Below, one piece after another: positions 1 to 7,079 of a DNA stretch of 54,991 nt. Made by a program: the position numbers and the translations under genes. Within the stretch, counting starts at the first letter, position 1, and each line of letters opens with the position of its first letter. The stretch lies in assembly GCA_031278655.1 (NCBI GenBank), contig JAITJZ010000123.1:1-54991 (forward strand), in the 5' to 3' direction. The DNA is from Bifidobacteriaceae bacterium. GTDB lineage: Bacteria > Actinomycetota > Actinomycetes > Actinomycetales > WQXJ01. The notes beneath the pieces were generated by a model that was not told where the DNA came from, ran no database searches, and saw only the letters and a program-made list of their open reading frames with translations.

Positions 1-118
1 CTCACCCGTTCGCCACTAATCAACCAAACCCGAAGGCCCGGCGTCATCGTCCGACTTGCATGTGTTAAGCACGCCGCCAGCGTTCGTCCTGAGCCAGGAT
101 CAAACTCTCCATCAAAAA
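1..118 (-). rRNA. rrs: 16S ribosomal RNA, 5' end (partial)
   Basis: Read on the minus strand, this begins with the universal 16S 5' sequence: the AGAGTTTGATCCTGGCTCAG primer site at about 90-109, then the conserved GACGAACGCTGGCGGCGTGC and the TTAACACATGCAAG segment. It runs off the left edge at the GGCGAACGGGTGAG helix. Only about 110 nt are present, enough to support an actinobacterial origin but not a genus. The mature 5' end near 118 is estimated from the usual distance to the primer site. Confidence 0.97.
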
Positions 119-269
119 AACAGAAAACAAAACCCCAGCCAACAAAAAAATGCCGACCGGCAAAAAAAACCGGCATCGACAAACATCCACAAAACACGCT
201 GTTGAGATATCAAACAACAAACCCGCGAAGGGCTGTTAGTCGCTGCGCCGCAACGGGCACAACTTGTCT
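119..269 (-). other. rRNA operon leader with processing/antitermination-like elements
   Basis: This is the transcribed spacer between the putative rrn promoter and 16S. On the minus strand it contains TTTGATATCTCAACAGCGTG (about 197-217), which resembles the TTTGAGAACTCAACAGTGTG block found upstream of actinobacterial rRNA genes and associated with antitermination and RNase III processing. It also has a short hairpin (ATGCCG/CGGCAT around a T8 tract, about 152-178) and several poly-T tracts on the transcribed strand. The region is strikingly AT-rich compared with the rest of the window. No ORF in it looks genuine. Confidence 0.6.
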
Positions 270-299
270 AGCCTACCCCATCAGTGTGGGGCTTCGCAA
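270..299 (-). promoter_or_regulatory. putative rRNA operon promoter
   Basis: Minus-strand -35 TTGCGA (294-299), 18-bp spacer, -10 TAGGCT (270-275), placed about 150 nt upstream of the mature 16S end. The same TAGGCT -10 appears before menF and menB in this window. Assigned by inspection only. Confidence 0.55.
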
Positions 300-319
300 A
301 CGAACTCCGGGACCGACTC

Positions 320-338
320 GCGGGCGCCGCGCGCCCGC
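320..338 (-). terminator. GC-rich hairpin after the NlpC/P60 gene
   Basis: GCGGGCGC, a 3-nt loop, then GCGCCCGC: a perfect 8-bp stem starting 7 nt beyond the hydrolase stop codon and before the rRNA promoter. There is no U-tract, as is common for actinobacterial terminators. It would insulate the rRNA operon from the upstream gene on the same strand. Confidence 0.5.
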
Positions 339-345
339 CGCGACG

Positions 346-1077
346 CTAGAAGCGTAGGAAGGTCGGCGTCCGGTACATCTCGCGCAGTTGCACCACGGTG
401 CCGGTGTGCGGCGCGTCGATCATCAGATTGCCGCCGGCGTAGATGCCGACATGTCCGGGGAACCAGACGATGTCGCCAGGCTGAGCCTCGGCGGCCGAGA
501 TGACGGTGCCAGCGGCCTTCTGATCCGAATCAGTGCGCGGAATGGACTTGCCCAGTTGGGCGTAGACGTATTGGGTGAACCCCGAGCAGTCGAAGCCGGA
601 GGGGCTCGAGCCGCCGTAGACATAAGGCACGCCGAGATAGCGAGAGGCCACGTCAATGACTTCGTTGCCCGCCAGCGAGGCGGGGACGCCTTGGGCGCCC
701 TCGGCCGCCTTGGCGGCCCCGCTGGTGGTGGCGGCAGGGGCGCTGACGCGCCGCCGGTTCTCGGCCGGCTGCGCTTGTTCGGCGACAGGCTTGACAACGG
801 CCAGGGTTGGGACCTCCAGCGTCCAGTCCGCCTCCGCCGGGGCTGAGGCCAAGGACTCGGCACCAATCACGGTGCGGGCCTCGGCCGCCAGCTGAGTCGC
901 TTCGGCCACATTGTTGTGCGACGCGTAAGCCGGCCCGGCGGCGACCACCACCAAACCACTGGCGGCGGCGACTGCGATGCCCTTTTTACCCCAAGGCTGC
1001 CCGGACAGGACCATGAGCGGCGTCATCGGCTTGCTTCCTGGGGCACGATGCTTAGCCGCGTAACGGCGTGTTACCAC
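346..1077 (-). CDS. NlpC/P60 family cell-wall hydrolase (secreted)
   Basis: A 243-residue exported peptidoglycan endopeptidase of the C40 family, expected to cleave bonds within the stem peptide. The N terminus has a basic stretch (KK, residues 31-32), a hydrophobic core and an Ala-rich cleavage site near AYA-SH (about residue 52), which reads as a signal peptide. A low-complexity linker follows (about 55-135), then the C-terminal NlpC/P60 domain: catalytic Cys164 in FDCSGF, His209 in PGHVGIY and a third His224 in DAPHTG, with the typical YVYGG segment before the Cys. The GTG start has an AGGAG ribosome site about 6 nt upstream. The 5' leader carries a c-di-AMP riboswitch, so expression should follow c-di-AMP levels. 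The exact substrate bond is not known from sequence. Confidence 0.93.
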   Translation of the reverse strand: MVTRRYAAKHRAPGSKPMTPLMVLSGQPWGKKGIAVAAASGLVVVAAGPAYASHNNVAEATQLAAEARTVIGAESLASAPAEADWTLEVPTLAVVKPVAEQAQPAENRRRVSAPAATTSGAAKAAEGAQGVPASLAGNEVIDVASRYLGVPYVYGGSSPSGFDCSGFTQYVYAQLGKSIPRTDSDQKAAGTVISAAEAQPGDIVWFPGHVGIYAGGNLMIDAPHTGTVVQLREMYRTPTFLRF

Positions 1078-1091
1078 GTGTTCTCCTCATA

Positions 1092-1250
1092 ACCTACGGA
1101 GTCAGCTGTCGGGTTCGGGCGGGAGATCTGCCCGGCCGGGCAGCCAAGGTTCACTGCTGAACCGAGATTGCCGGCTTCACCCCAAGGCGGCTGGGGGCCG
1201 CCCAAGATTGGGTCCTCCGCTCCTGCCTAGATTGACGGCGCAAACGCGGC
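1092..1250 (-). ncRNA. cyclic di-AMP riboswitch (ydaO/yuaA type)
   Basis: In the leader of the NlpC/P60 gene the minus strand shows the ordered conserved blocks of the ydaO class: GGCAGGAGCGGAGGACCCA (about 1212-1230), TTGGGGTGAAGCCGG (about 1172-1186) and, near the 3' end, GAACCCGACAGCTGAC (about 1098-1113), separated by variable stems. This class binds c-di-AMP and in Actinobacteria commonly precedes NlpC/P60 and Rpf-type wall hydrolases, usually as an OFF switch. The aptamer ends shortly before the AGGAG ribosome site, so transcriptional or translational control are both possible. Boundaries are approximate. Confidence 0.85.
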
Positions 1251-1389
1251 GGCAGGATTCGGAATCCGCATTGCGACCTGAAAAGGAGGGTTTCTCAGGC
1301 GCTCCCACCCTAGGACGGATCGAGCCAAAAGTCACGCAAAGATAACGAAAACCCGTGAGAACCCAGTGAAGACCTTGTGAACGCCGAGG

Positions 1390-2766
1390 TCACGAAGTGA
1401 CGGAGGAAGCGGCCGCGGCGGAGATCAGCTCTCGGCGGGTGGCGAGCTTGGCCCGGGCGCGGCCCTCGGCCTCGCCGTTGGCCCGCTCCAGCGCGTCGAT
1501 CGCCTGCCAGCCCTCCCAGGTCACGACCTCCACGCCACGCGCCGCCAACAGGTCCGCCAGGGGCGGCGCCGAGGGGTCGCGGGCGCCCGCCAGGTCAGGC
1601 AGGTCTTCGACAATGCTGGCGATGGTCTCCAGGGCGTCTGACTTGGTGGAGCCGATCAGGCCGACCGGGCCACGTTTGATCCAGCCGGTGACGTAGAGCC
1701 CGGGCACGGGCCGGCCGGAGGCGTCGATCACGCGCCCGGCCAGATGGGGCACCACGCCTCGGGCGGCGTCGAAGGGCGCGCCCTCGACCGGCGAGCCGAA
1801 GTAACCGACCGCCCGGTAGACGGCGCCCACCGGGTAAGTGCGCAGCTCATCGGTGTCGACCACCCCGCCGGCCCCGTCCGGGGCGGTGCGGCGCACGGTC
1901 AGCCCGGTCACGGCACTGGTCCCCTCGACGCGCTCGGGGCGCGAATAGAAATGCAGATGAATGCGACGCTCACCGGCGCCGTCATGGCCCGCCCGCCACT
2001 GCTCCATCGTCTTGACGACCTGGCGCAAACGCCCGTTCGCCGCCATAGCCGCCCGGTCGGCATCGTTCAAGTCGAAGTCCTCGGCGTCGAGCAGCATCTT
2101 GACGCCGGGCGTCAGGCCCAGTTCGCGCAACTCCAGGGGCGAGAACTTGGCGGCGGCCGGGCCGCGCCGCCCAAAGACGTGGATGTCGCGGACGGGCGAG
2201 GCCTCGAAGACGCGGCGGACGTGAGCTGGCATGTCCGTCCGGGCCAGGTCGGCGGGGCGGCGGGCCAAGACCCGGGTCACGTCGAGCGCCACATTGCCGT
2301 TGCCGATGACGGCCACAGACTCGGCTTCCAGCGGCCAGGTCTGCGGATAATCGGGGTGGGAGTCGTACCAGGCCACGAAATCGGCCGCGCCGAACGAGCC
2401 GGGCAAGTCGATCCCGGGAATGTCCAGCTCCGCGTCCTGCAAAGCACCCGTGGCCAGCAGGATCACGTCGTAACGAGCCCGCAGTTCGTCCAGCGTCAGA
2501 TCCGAGCCGACGGTCACATTGCCGTAGAAACGAATATCCCCGCGATCCAGAATCTCATGCAGGGAATCGACGATCGATTTGATCCTGGGATGGTCCGGGG
2601 CCACGCCGTAGCGGATCAACCCGAACGGGCTGGGCAACGCCTCGAGCACATCGATCTGGGCCCCCGGCGCCTGCCCGCGCAGGATGTCGGCCGCGTACAG
2701 CCCCGCCGGCCCGGCGCCGACAACGGCCACGCGCGGTTCGCCGGGGGAGTGAGTCAGTTGGGTCAA
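1390..2766 (-). CDS. fprA: ferredoxin/adrenodoxin-type NADP+ reductase (FprA-like)
   Basis: Flavoprotein that moves electrons between NADPH and ferredoxin. It has an N-terminal FAD-binding GAGPAG motif, the family signature SPFGLIRYGVAPDHP, an NADP-binding GNGNVALD motif, the GRRGP motif that follows it, and the C-terminal GWIKRGPVGLIGSTKSDA block that closes over FAD. With a TTG start at 2766 the protein is 458 residues, close to mycobacterial FprA (456), and TTG is preceded by GGAAGG at 7-nt spacing. In-frame upstream starts at 2823 (ATG) and 2835 (GTG) lack a ribosome site and would add a Pro-rich extension. The gene is monocistronic, divergent from the ABC exporter. A GTCAC-GAA-GTGAC inverted repeat overlaps its stop codon. 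Confidence 0.93.
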   Translation of the reverse strand: MTQLTHSPGEPRVAVVGAGPAGLYAADILRGQAPGAQIDVLEALPSPFGLIRYGVAPDHPRIKSIVDSLHEILDRGDIRFYGNVTVGSDLTLDELRARYDVILLATGALQDAELDIPGIDLPGSFGAADFVAWYDSHPDYPQTWPLEAESVAVIGNGNVALDVTRVLARRPADLARTDMPAHVRRVFEASPVRDIHVFGRRGPAAAKFSPLELRELGLTPGVKMLLDAEDFDLNDADRAAMAANGRLRQVVKTMEQWRAGHDGAGERRIHLHFYSRPERVEGTSAVTGLTVRRTAPDGAGGVVDTDELRTYPVGAVYRAVGYFGSPVEGAPFDAARGVVPHLAGRVIDASGRPVPGLYVTGWIKRGPVGLIGSTKSDALETIASIVEDLPDLAGARDPSAPPLADLLAARGVEVVTWEGWQAIDALERANGEAEGRARAKLATRRELISAAAASSVTS

Positions 2767-2962
2767 GGCTCGGCCTTCCGGTTTGGTTGGGCGCGGCGCG
2801 GGCGCGCTGACGCCGCGCGTCATCCTACCGGCCACCGGGCGGCGGCCCCTCGTCCGCGCCGGGCGGCGGGACGGCGGAACACGGCGCCCGGCCCAGTCTC
2901 CCGGCTAAGGGCTGTGATGTAATGGGAGGTTGTTGACAGCCCCGGAAACAAGCAGGTGGCAA

Positions 2963-3883
2963 ATGCTGGAGGTTAGCGATCTAAGCCGGTCCTTTGGGTC
3001 GGTGAAAGCCCTCGACCAGGTCAGTTTCACGGTCAAGCCTGGGCGGCTGACCGGGTTCGTGGGCTCAAACGGCGCCGGCAAGACCACCGCCATGCGCATC
3101 ATCATGGGTGTGCTCAGCGCCGACTCGGGCACGATCAGCTACCAGGGCCGGCCCGTCACCCGCCGGGTCGACTCGACCTTCGGCTACATGCCCGAGGAAC
3201 GCGGCCTCTACCCCAAGATGGGCATCCAGGAACAATTGGTCTTCTTCGCCGAATTGCACGGCCTCAGCAAGGCCCAGGCCACCGCCGGCGCCGCCCGCCT
3301 GCTGGAACGCCTGGGACTGAGCCAACGGGCCAAGGACCCGGTGGAGAAGCTGTCACTGGGCAACCAGCAGCGCGCCCAGATCGCGGCCGCGCTGGTGCAC
3401 AACCCAACGGTACTGATCTTGGACGAACCGTTCTCAGGGCTGGACCCGTTGGCGGTCGACACGGTCATGGAGGTGCTGAAAGACTTCGCCGCCTCCGGCG
3501 CGCCGATCCTGTTCTCATCGCACCAACTGGACGTGGTCGAACGCATCACCGACGACCTCGTGATAATCGCGGGCGGGCAGATCAAGGCCACCGGCGCGAC
3601 GGCGGCGCTGCAGGCCCAGCACGCCGGCTCGCGCTACCGGCTGCGGCTCGCGCCCGGGGCCGACGCCAGTTGGGCGACGGCCTGGCGCGGCCTGACCGAA
3701 GTGAGCGTCACGCCGGGCGGGGCTGGGAGCGGGGGCGCGGCATCGGACACGGTGGTGACGTTCGGCGCCACGCCCGATGCCGCCGCCGACGTCCTGCGCC
3801 AAGCCCTCACCTTTGGGCCGGTGGAAGGCTTCGAGCGGGACATCCCGTCGCTCGCCCAAGTGTTCAAGGAAGTGATCGCGTGA
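2963..3883 (+). CDS. ABC exporter ATP-binding protein (NatA-like)
   Basis: A 306-residue cytosolic ATPase that powers the adjacent ABC-2 permease. Walker A GSNGAGKTT, signature LSLGNQQR (an unusual form of LSGGQ, typical of this exporter group), Walker B LILDEPFSGLDP and the H-loop SSHQLD are all visible. The C-terminal 80 residues are the variable regulatory extension of NatA/DrrA-type proteins and contain a Gly/Ala-rich linker (GGAGSGGAASD). ATG 2963 is chosen because AGGTGG lies 3 nt upstream and the protein then begins at the usual MLEVSDLSRSFG. A TTG at 2930 has no spacing from its GGGAGG. The gene overlaps the permease start by 4 nt (GTGA). Substrate unknown; Na+, drug or lipid exporters share this architecture. 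Confidence 0.93.
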   Translation: MLEVSDLSRSFGSVKALDQVSFTVKPGRLTGFVGSNGAGKTTAMRIIMGVLSADSGTISYQGRPVTRRVDSTFGYMPEERGLYPKMGIQEQLVFFAELHGLSKAQATAGAARLLERLGLSQRAKDPVEKLSLGNQQRAQIAAALVHNPTVLILDEPFSGLDPLAVDTVMEVLKDFAASGAPILFSSHQLDVVERITDDLVIIAGGQIKATGATAALQAQHAGSRYRLRLAPGADASWATAWRGLTEVSVTPGGAGSGGAASDTVVTFGATPDAAADVLRQALTFGPVEGFERDIPSLAQVFKEVIA

Positions 3884-5019
3884 ACCGCGTCCGGCTGGTG
3901 ACAAGGCGCGAAATCGTCACCCAGGCGCGGTCGAAGGCCTTCATGATCGGGACCGGCGTCATGGTCCTGGTGGCCTTCGCGGCGACGGCGCTGCCCGGGC
4001 TGCTCAGCCGCGGCGACGAGGACGGCGACGACGCCACCAAGATCGCGGCCGTCGGCGACTTGGCGGACCAACTCGGCGGGCTGGAAGGCTTTGAGGTGGT
4101 GGCGGCGGACTCGCGCGCCGAGGCCGAGCGGGCGGTGCGCGACGGCTCGGTCGAGGCGGCGGTGGCTGTCGGCGGTCAGGGTGGCGCGGCGGGCGGCTTG
4201 GAGGTCATCGCCGAGGACGAGGCGCCGGCCAGCTTGGTCGCGGCCTTGACCCTTGTGCCCAAGGTCACGTTGCTCGACCCGCCGAAAGTAAACGAGCTGG
4301 TCCGCCAGGTCGCCCCGGCGGTGCTGGCGGTCGTGTTCTTCATGGTGGTGATGATGTACGGCCAGGTGGCGGCCCAAAACACTGTGGTCGAGAAACAGAC
4401 CCGCGTGATCGAAATACTGCTGGCGACGGTCCCCGCGCGGGTGCTGCTGGCCGGGAAGATCCTCTCCAACGCGGTCCTGGCCTTGGCCACCGTGGCCGCG
4501 TTGCTGCTGGCCGGCGGCCTGGGATTGGCGGTGGGCGGCGGGCTGAAGTCCCTGACCGACCCGGGCTCCGGATTGGCCAGGGCCCTGGGCGGGGTGCCGC
4601 TCGGGGAGCTGGGCGGCTCGCTGGCCTGGTTCATGATCTTTTTCATGGTGGCTTTTGTGCTCTTCTCGTCGCTGATGGTGGGCTCGGCGGCGACGGTCTC
4701 GCGGCTGGAGGAGGTGTCATCGGTGCTGACCCCGACCATGATCCTGGCGATGGTGCCATACATGATCATCATGACGCCGCTGGGCCGGTCGCAGACCGTG
4801 CTCGGATGGCTCTCCTACATCCCGTTCTCCAGCCCCATCGCCATGCCGGTGCGCCTCATCCTGGGCGACACCGCCTGGTGGGAGGCGCTGGCGTCGTTGA
4901 TCATCCTGGTGGTGACGACCGGCCTGGCGATAGCCCTGGCCGGGAAGCTTTACGAGAACTCGATCCTGCGGACGGGGGCGCGCGTCAAGTTCGCGGACGC
5001 GCTCAAGTCCGCCGGATGA
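3880..5019 (+). CDS. ABC-2 type exporter permease (NatB-like)
   Basis: A 379-residue membrane subunit translated from a GTG that overlaps the ATPase stop (GTGA). It has an N-terminal transmembrane segment (about residues 22-40), a large extracytoplasmic loop rich in charged and Ala residues (about 45-135), then about five more membrane segments. The VEKQTRVIEILLATV motif of the NatB/ABC-2 exporter family lies just after the second segment. This layout matches bacterial Na+-exporter-like and multidrug ABC-2 permeases. It works with the preceding ATPase as a dimeric exporter. Substrate not inferable. Confidence 0.92.
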   Translation: MNRVRLVTRREIVTQARSKAFMIGTGVMVLVAFAATALPGLLSRGDEDGDDATKIAAVGDLADQLGGLEGFEVVAADSRAEAERAVRDGSVEAAVAVGGQGGAAGGLEVIAEDEAPASLVAALTLVPKVTLLDPPKVNELVRQVAPAVLAVVFFMVVMMYGQVAAQNTVVEKQTRVIEILLATVPARVLLAGKILSNAVLALATVAALLLAGGLGLAVGGGLKSLTDPGSGLARALGGVPLGELGGSLAWFMIFFMVAFVLFSSLMVGSAATVSRLEEVSSVLTPTMILAMVPYMIIMTPLGRSQTVLGWLSYIPFSSPIAMPVRLILGDTAWWEALASLIILVVTTGLAIALAGKLYENSILRTGARVKFADALKSAG

Positions 5020-5055
5020 CCCCGATGACCCCAGAGGTCAGATGGTCACACCACC

Positions 5056-5556
5056 TCAGAGGTCGGCCAGATGGAGGTCTGGATCGGCGCGCAGGGCCTC
5101 GATCTTGGCGCGGTTGTCGTCATCGGTCTTGACGTTTATCTCGACGCCGAGCTGGCGCGTGGCGTTGGTGAAAGCGTAGGTCCCGCCCGGGTAGTAGCCG
5201 ATGTGGTAGGCGGGCGGGGCGCCAACGGCGGCGAGGGCGTCTTGGGCCTGGCGGCGGTCGGGGACGACGAACGACAGGTGCTTGACCCCCCATCCGCCGC
5301 GGCCGCTGGCCTCCCAGGACTCGTCCGGCTCGACCAACTCGATGAGCGCGTTGTCGAGTTCTATCACCGCCAAGCGGCAGGAGTTGGGCGGGTCGGCGTG
5401 GCCGAAGCTGTAGGAGGGGACCTTGTCCGGCCCCGGGACCTGGATGATCTCAGGGACCGGGACGCCCAGCAGGTTGGCCCAGTTTTCGACCACCTGGTCG
5501 AGGTTTGGCACGTTGATGGCAATATGGAAAAGCCTGGAAGTTCCGAGCGTGGTCAC
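5056..5556 (-). CDS. VOC-superfamily protein (glyoxalase/dioxygenase fold)
   Basis: A 166-residue protein with paired beta-alpha-beta-beta-beta modules of the vicinal-oxygen-chelate fold. The first module begins RLFHIAINVPNLDQ and contains an acidic IELVEPDESW stretch; the second begins GVKHLSFVVPD. Candidate metal ligands are the two His residues in FHIAI and KHLSF and Glu in LIELVEP or GVEINV. GTG 5556 is preferred because AAAGGG sits 8 nt upstream; the longer open frame upstream is an Arg-rich read-through of tandem repeats. It converges on the ABC exporter operon. Lyase, epimerase and ring-cleaving activities all occur in this fold, so no specific reaction is assigned. Confidence 0.85.
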   Translation of the reverse strand: MTTLGTSRLFHIAINVPNLDQVVENWANLLGVPVPEIIQVPGPDKVPSYSFGHADPPNSCRLAVIELDNALIELVEPDESWEASGRGGWGVKHLSFVVPDRRQAQDALAAVGAPPAYHIGYYPGGTYAFTNATRQLGVEINVKTDDDNRAKIEALRADPDLHLADL

Positions 5557-5626
5557 GGCGGACACCCTTTCGCGGCGCAGAAGGAATTTGGGATGAAAAC
5601 GGACCGGGGGCTTGGGCGGTTGACGT

Positions 5627-5710
5627 TGACGCCTCCGATGACGCCCCCGATGACGCCTCCGATGACGTCCCCAGCGACGCCTCCAGCAACGCCTGAGCTG
5701 ACGCCTCCGA
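5627..5710. repeat. 12-nt tandem repeat, 7 copies
   Basis: Seven consecutive 12-nt units with consensus TGACGCCTCCGA. Units 1, 3 and 7 are identical, unit 2 differs at one position, and units 4-6 are more diverged. It lies in a non-coding gap. Read as protein on the minus strand the repeat would give a VIGG-type glycine zipper, but that frame has no ribosome site. Confidence 0.9.
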
Positions 5711-5831
5711 TGACGTTCAGCCACAGTTTGGACCTCGCCTCGCCTCGGTGCAACCAGTTGGGGGAACGGCTGCGGCGCCCGGCACCCGGCCGTGAGGGTT
5801 TGCGCTGGTCAGCGCCTCGCAGTCGATCTAG

Positions 5832-5851
5832 TTTGGTCGCCGACGACCAAA
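5832..5851. promoter_or_regulatory. perfect palindromic operator candidate
   Basis: TTTGGTCG, CCGA spacer, CGACCAAA: 8-bp perfect arms, 119 bp upstream of the TIM-barrel gene start. The AT-containing arms stand out from the GC-rich background. The nearby ROK repressor is one candidate regulator; this is inference from position. Confidence 0.5.
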
Positions 5852-5969
5852 GAGAGACAAATTTCAGGGCCGGTGATGGCCTTGTCCAGCGCTGGCCGGC
5901 GAGTGTTTACTGTCTTGGGAGTCGCGTCCGGGCCGACCGCGGGCGCCGCAATGATCGAAGGAGACCGCC

Positions 5970-6974
5970 ATGACTCGTCCTGTCACCCTTTTCACCGGCC
6001 AGTGGGCGGATCTGCCCTTCGCCGAGGTTGCCCGGCTGGCCGCCTCATGGGGTTATGACGGATTGGAGATCGCCTGTTCCGGCGACCACCTCGACCCCTG
6101 GCGGGCGGCCGAGGACGGCGCCTACGTGGCCGAGCGCCTGGCGCTGTTGGACTCGTTTGGCCTGAAGGTGATGGCGATCTCAAACCACCTCAAGGGCCAG
6201 GCGGTCTGCGACGACCCGATTGACGAGCGCCACCACGCCATGCTGCCGGACCTGATCTGGGGGGACGGCGAGCCGGAGGGGATTCGGCGGCGCGCCGCCG
6301 AGGAGATGAAGCGAACGGCGGTGGCAGCCCGCAGGCTCGGCGCCGAAGTGGTGACGGGCTTCACCGGCTCGTCGATTTGGAAGTACATCGCCATGTTTCC
6401 GCCGGCCAGCACGGAATTGATCGATGCCGGTTGGCGTGACTTCGCGGATCGCTGGCATCCGATCATCGACGTCTTCGAGGCCGAGGGGGTCCGCTTCGCG
6501 GCCGAGGTCCACCCCAGCGAGATGGCCTACGACTATTGGACGACGGCCCGGATGTTGGAGGCGATCGGGCGCCGCCCTGGGTTCGGGATCAACTGGGACC
6601 CCAGCCACATGATGTGGCAAGACCTGGACCCGGTTGGGTTCCTGGCGGACTTCGCCGACCGCATTTACCACGTCCACGCCAAGGACTCCAAGCGGCGCAC
6701 GGCCAACGGCCGCAACGGCCGCCTGTCCTCGCACCTGCCGTGGGGCGACCCGCGCCGGGGCTGGGACTTTGTGTCCGTTGGGCACGGCGACGTGCCCTGG
6801 GAAGACTGTTTCCGGATGCTGAACACGATTGACTACCAAGGGCCGGTGTCGGTCGAATGGGAGGACGCCGGGATGGATCGGCTGCACGGCGCCCCCGAGG
6901 CGCTCGGCTTTGTCCGCAAGCAGATGTTCCCGCCGGCCGCGGCCGCGTTTGACGCCGCCTTCGCCGCGCGCTGA
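5970..6974 (+). CDS. sugar phosphate isomerase/epimerase-like TIM-barrel protein
   Basis: A 334-residue protein of the AP-endonuclease-2/xylose-isomerase-like TIM-barrel superfamily. Likely metal ligands are Glu in EVHPSEMAYD, Asp and His in NWDPSHMMW, His in IYHVHAKD and Glu in SVEWEDAGMD. The NGRLSSHLPWGDPRRGWDFV stretch is characteristic of a conserved subgroup found beside Gfo/Idh/MocA oxidoreductases. ATG follows AAGGAG by 6 nt. No signal peptide, so cytosolic. It is separated from the related oxidoreductase (8510) by the oppositely oriented ROK repressor. Isomerisation, epimerisation or lyase chemistry on a keto- or inositol-type sugar is plausible; the substrate is unknown. Confidence 0.88.
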   Translation: MTRPVTLFTGQWADLPFAEVARLAASWGYDGLEIACSGDHLDPWRAAEDGAYVAERLALLDSFGLKVMAISNHLKGQAVCDDPIDERHHAMLPDLIWGDGEPEGIRRRAAEEMKRTAVAARRLGAEVVTGFTGSSIWKYIAMFPPASTELIDAGWRDFADRWHPIIDVFEAEGVRFAAEVHPSEMAYDYWTTARMLEAIGRRPGFGINWDPSHMMWQDLDPVGFLADFADRIYHVHAKDSKRRTANGRNGRLSSHLPWGDPRRGWDFVSVGHGDVPWEDCFRMLNTIDYQGPVSVEWEDAGMDRLHGAPEALGFVRKQMFPPAAAAFDAAFAAR

Positions 6975-7079
6975 CCGCCGCCTGTCCCGCAGTCAATCCC
7001 GCCGCCAGTCCCGCGGTCTGTCCCGCGGTCTGTCCCGCCCCCGTCTCGCCCGGCGCCAGCCGCGCCGCCAGCCGCGCCG
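6975..7079. repeat. CCCGC-rich short direct repeats in convergent gap
   Basis: The gap between two convergent genes contains direct repeats GGTCTGTCCCGC (twice in tandem) and GCCAGCCGCGCC (twice in tandem). There is no clear hairpin terminator with a U-tract. It probably acts only as a spacer. Confidence 0.6.

Larger units (their letters stand above)
5557..5969. other. intergenic region with tandem repeat and operator
   Basis: About 410 bp between the VOC gene and the divergent TIM-barrel gene. It holds a 12-nt tandem repeat (5627-5710) and a perfect inverted repeat (5832-5851), annotated separately. The ribosome site AAGGAG for the downstream gene lies at about 5958-5963. No convincing ORF was found. 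Confidence 0.7.

Noticed and set aside
1744-2922. 392-codon plus-strand frame
   Set aside because: Antisense shadow of the FprA-like gene.
5553-5753. 66-codon minus-strand ORF with VIGG glycine-zipper repeats
   Set aside because: The zipper arises from the 12-nt tandem repeat; there is no ribosome site and the frame runs over the VOC start.
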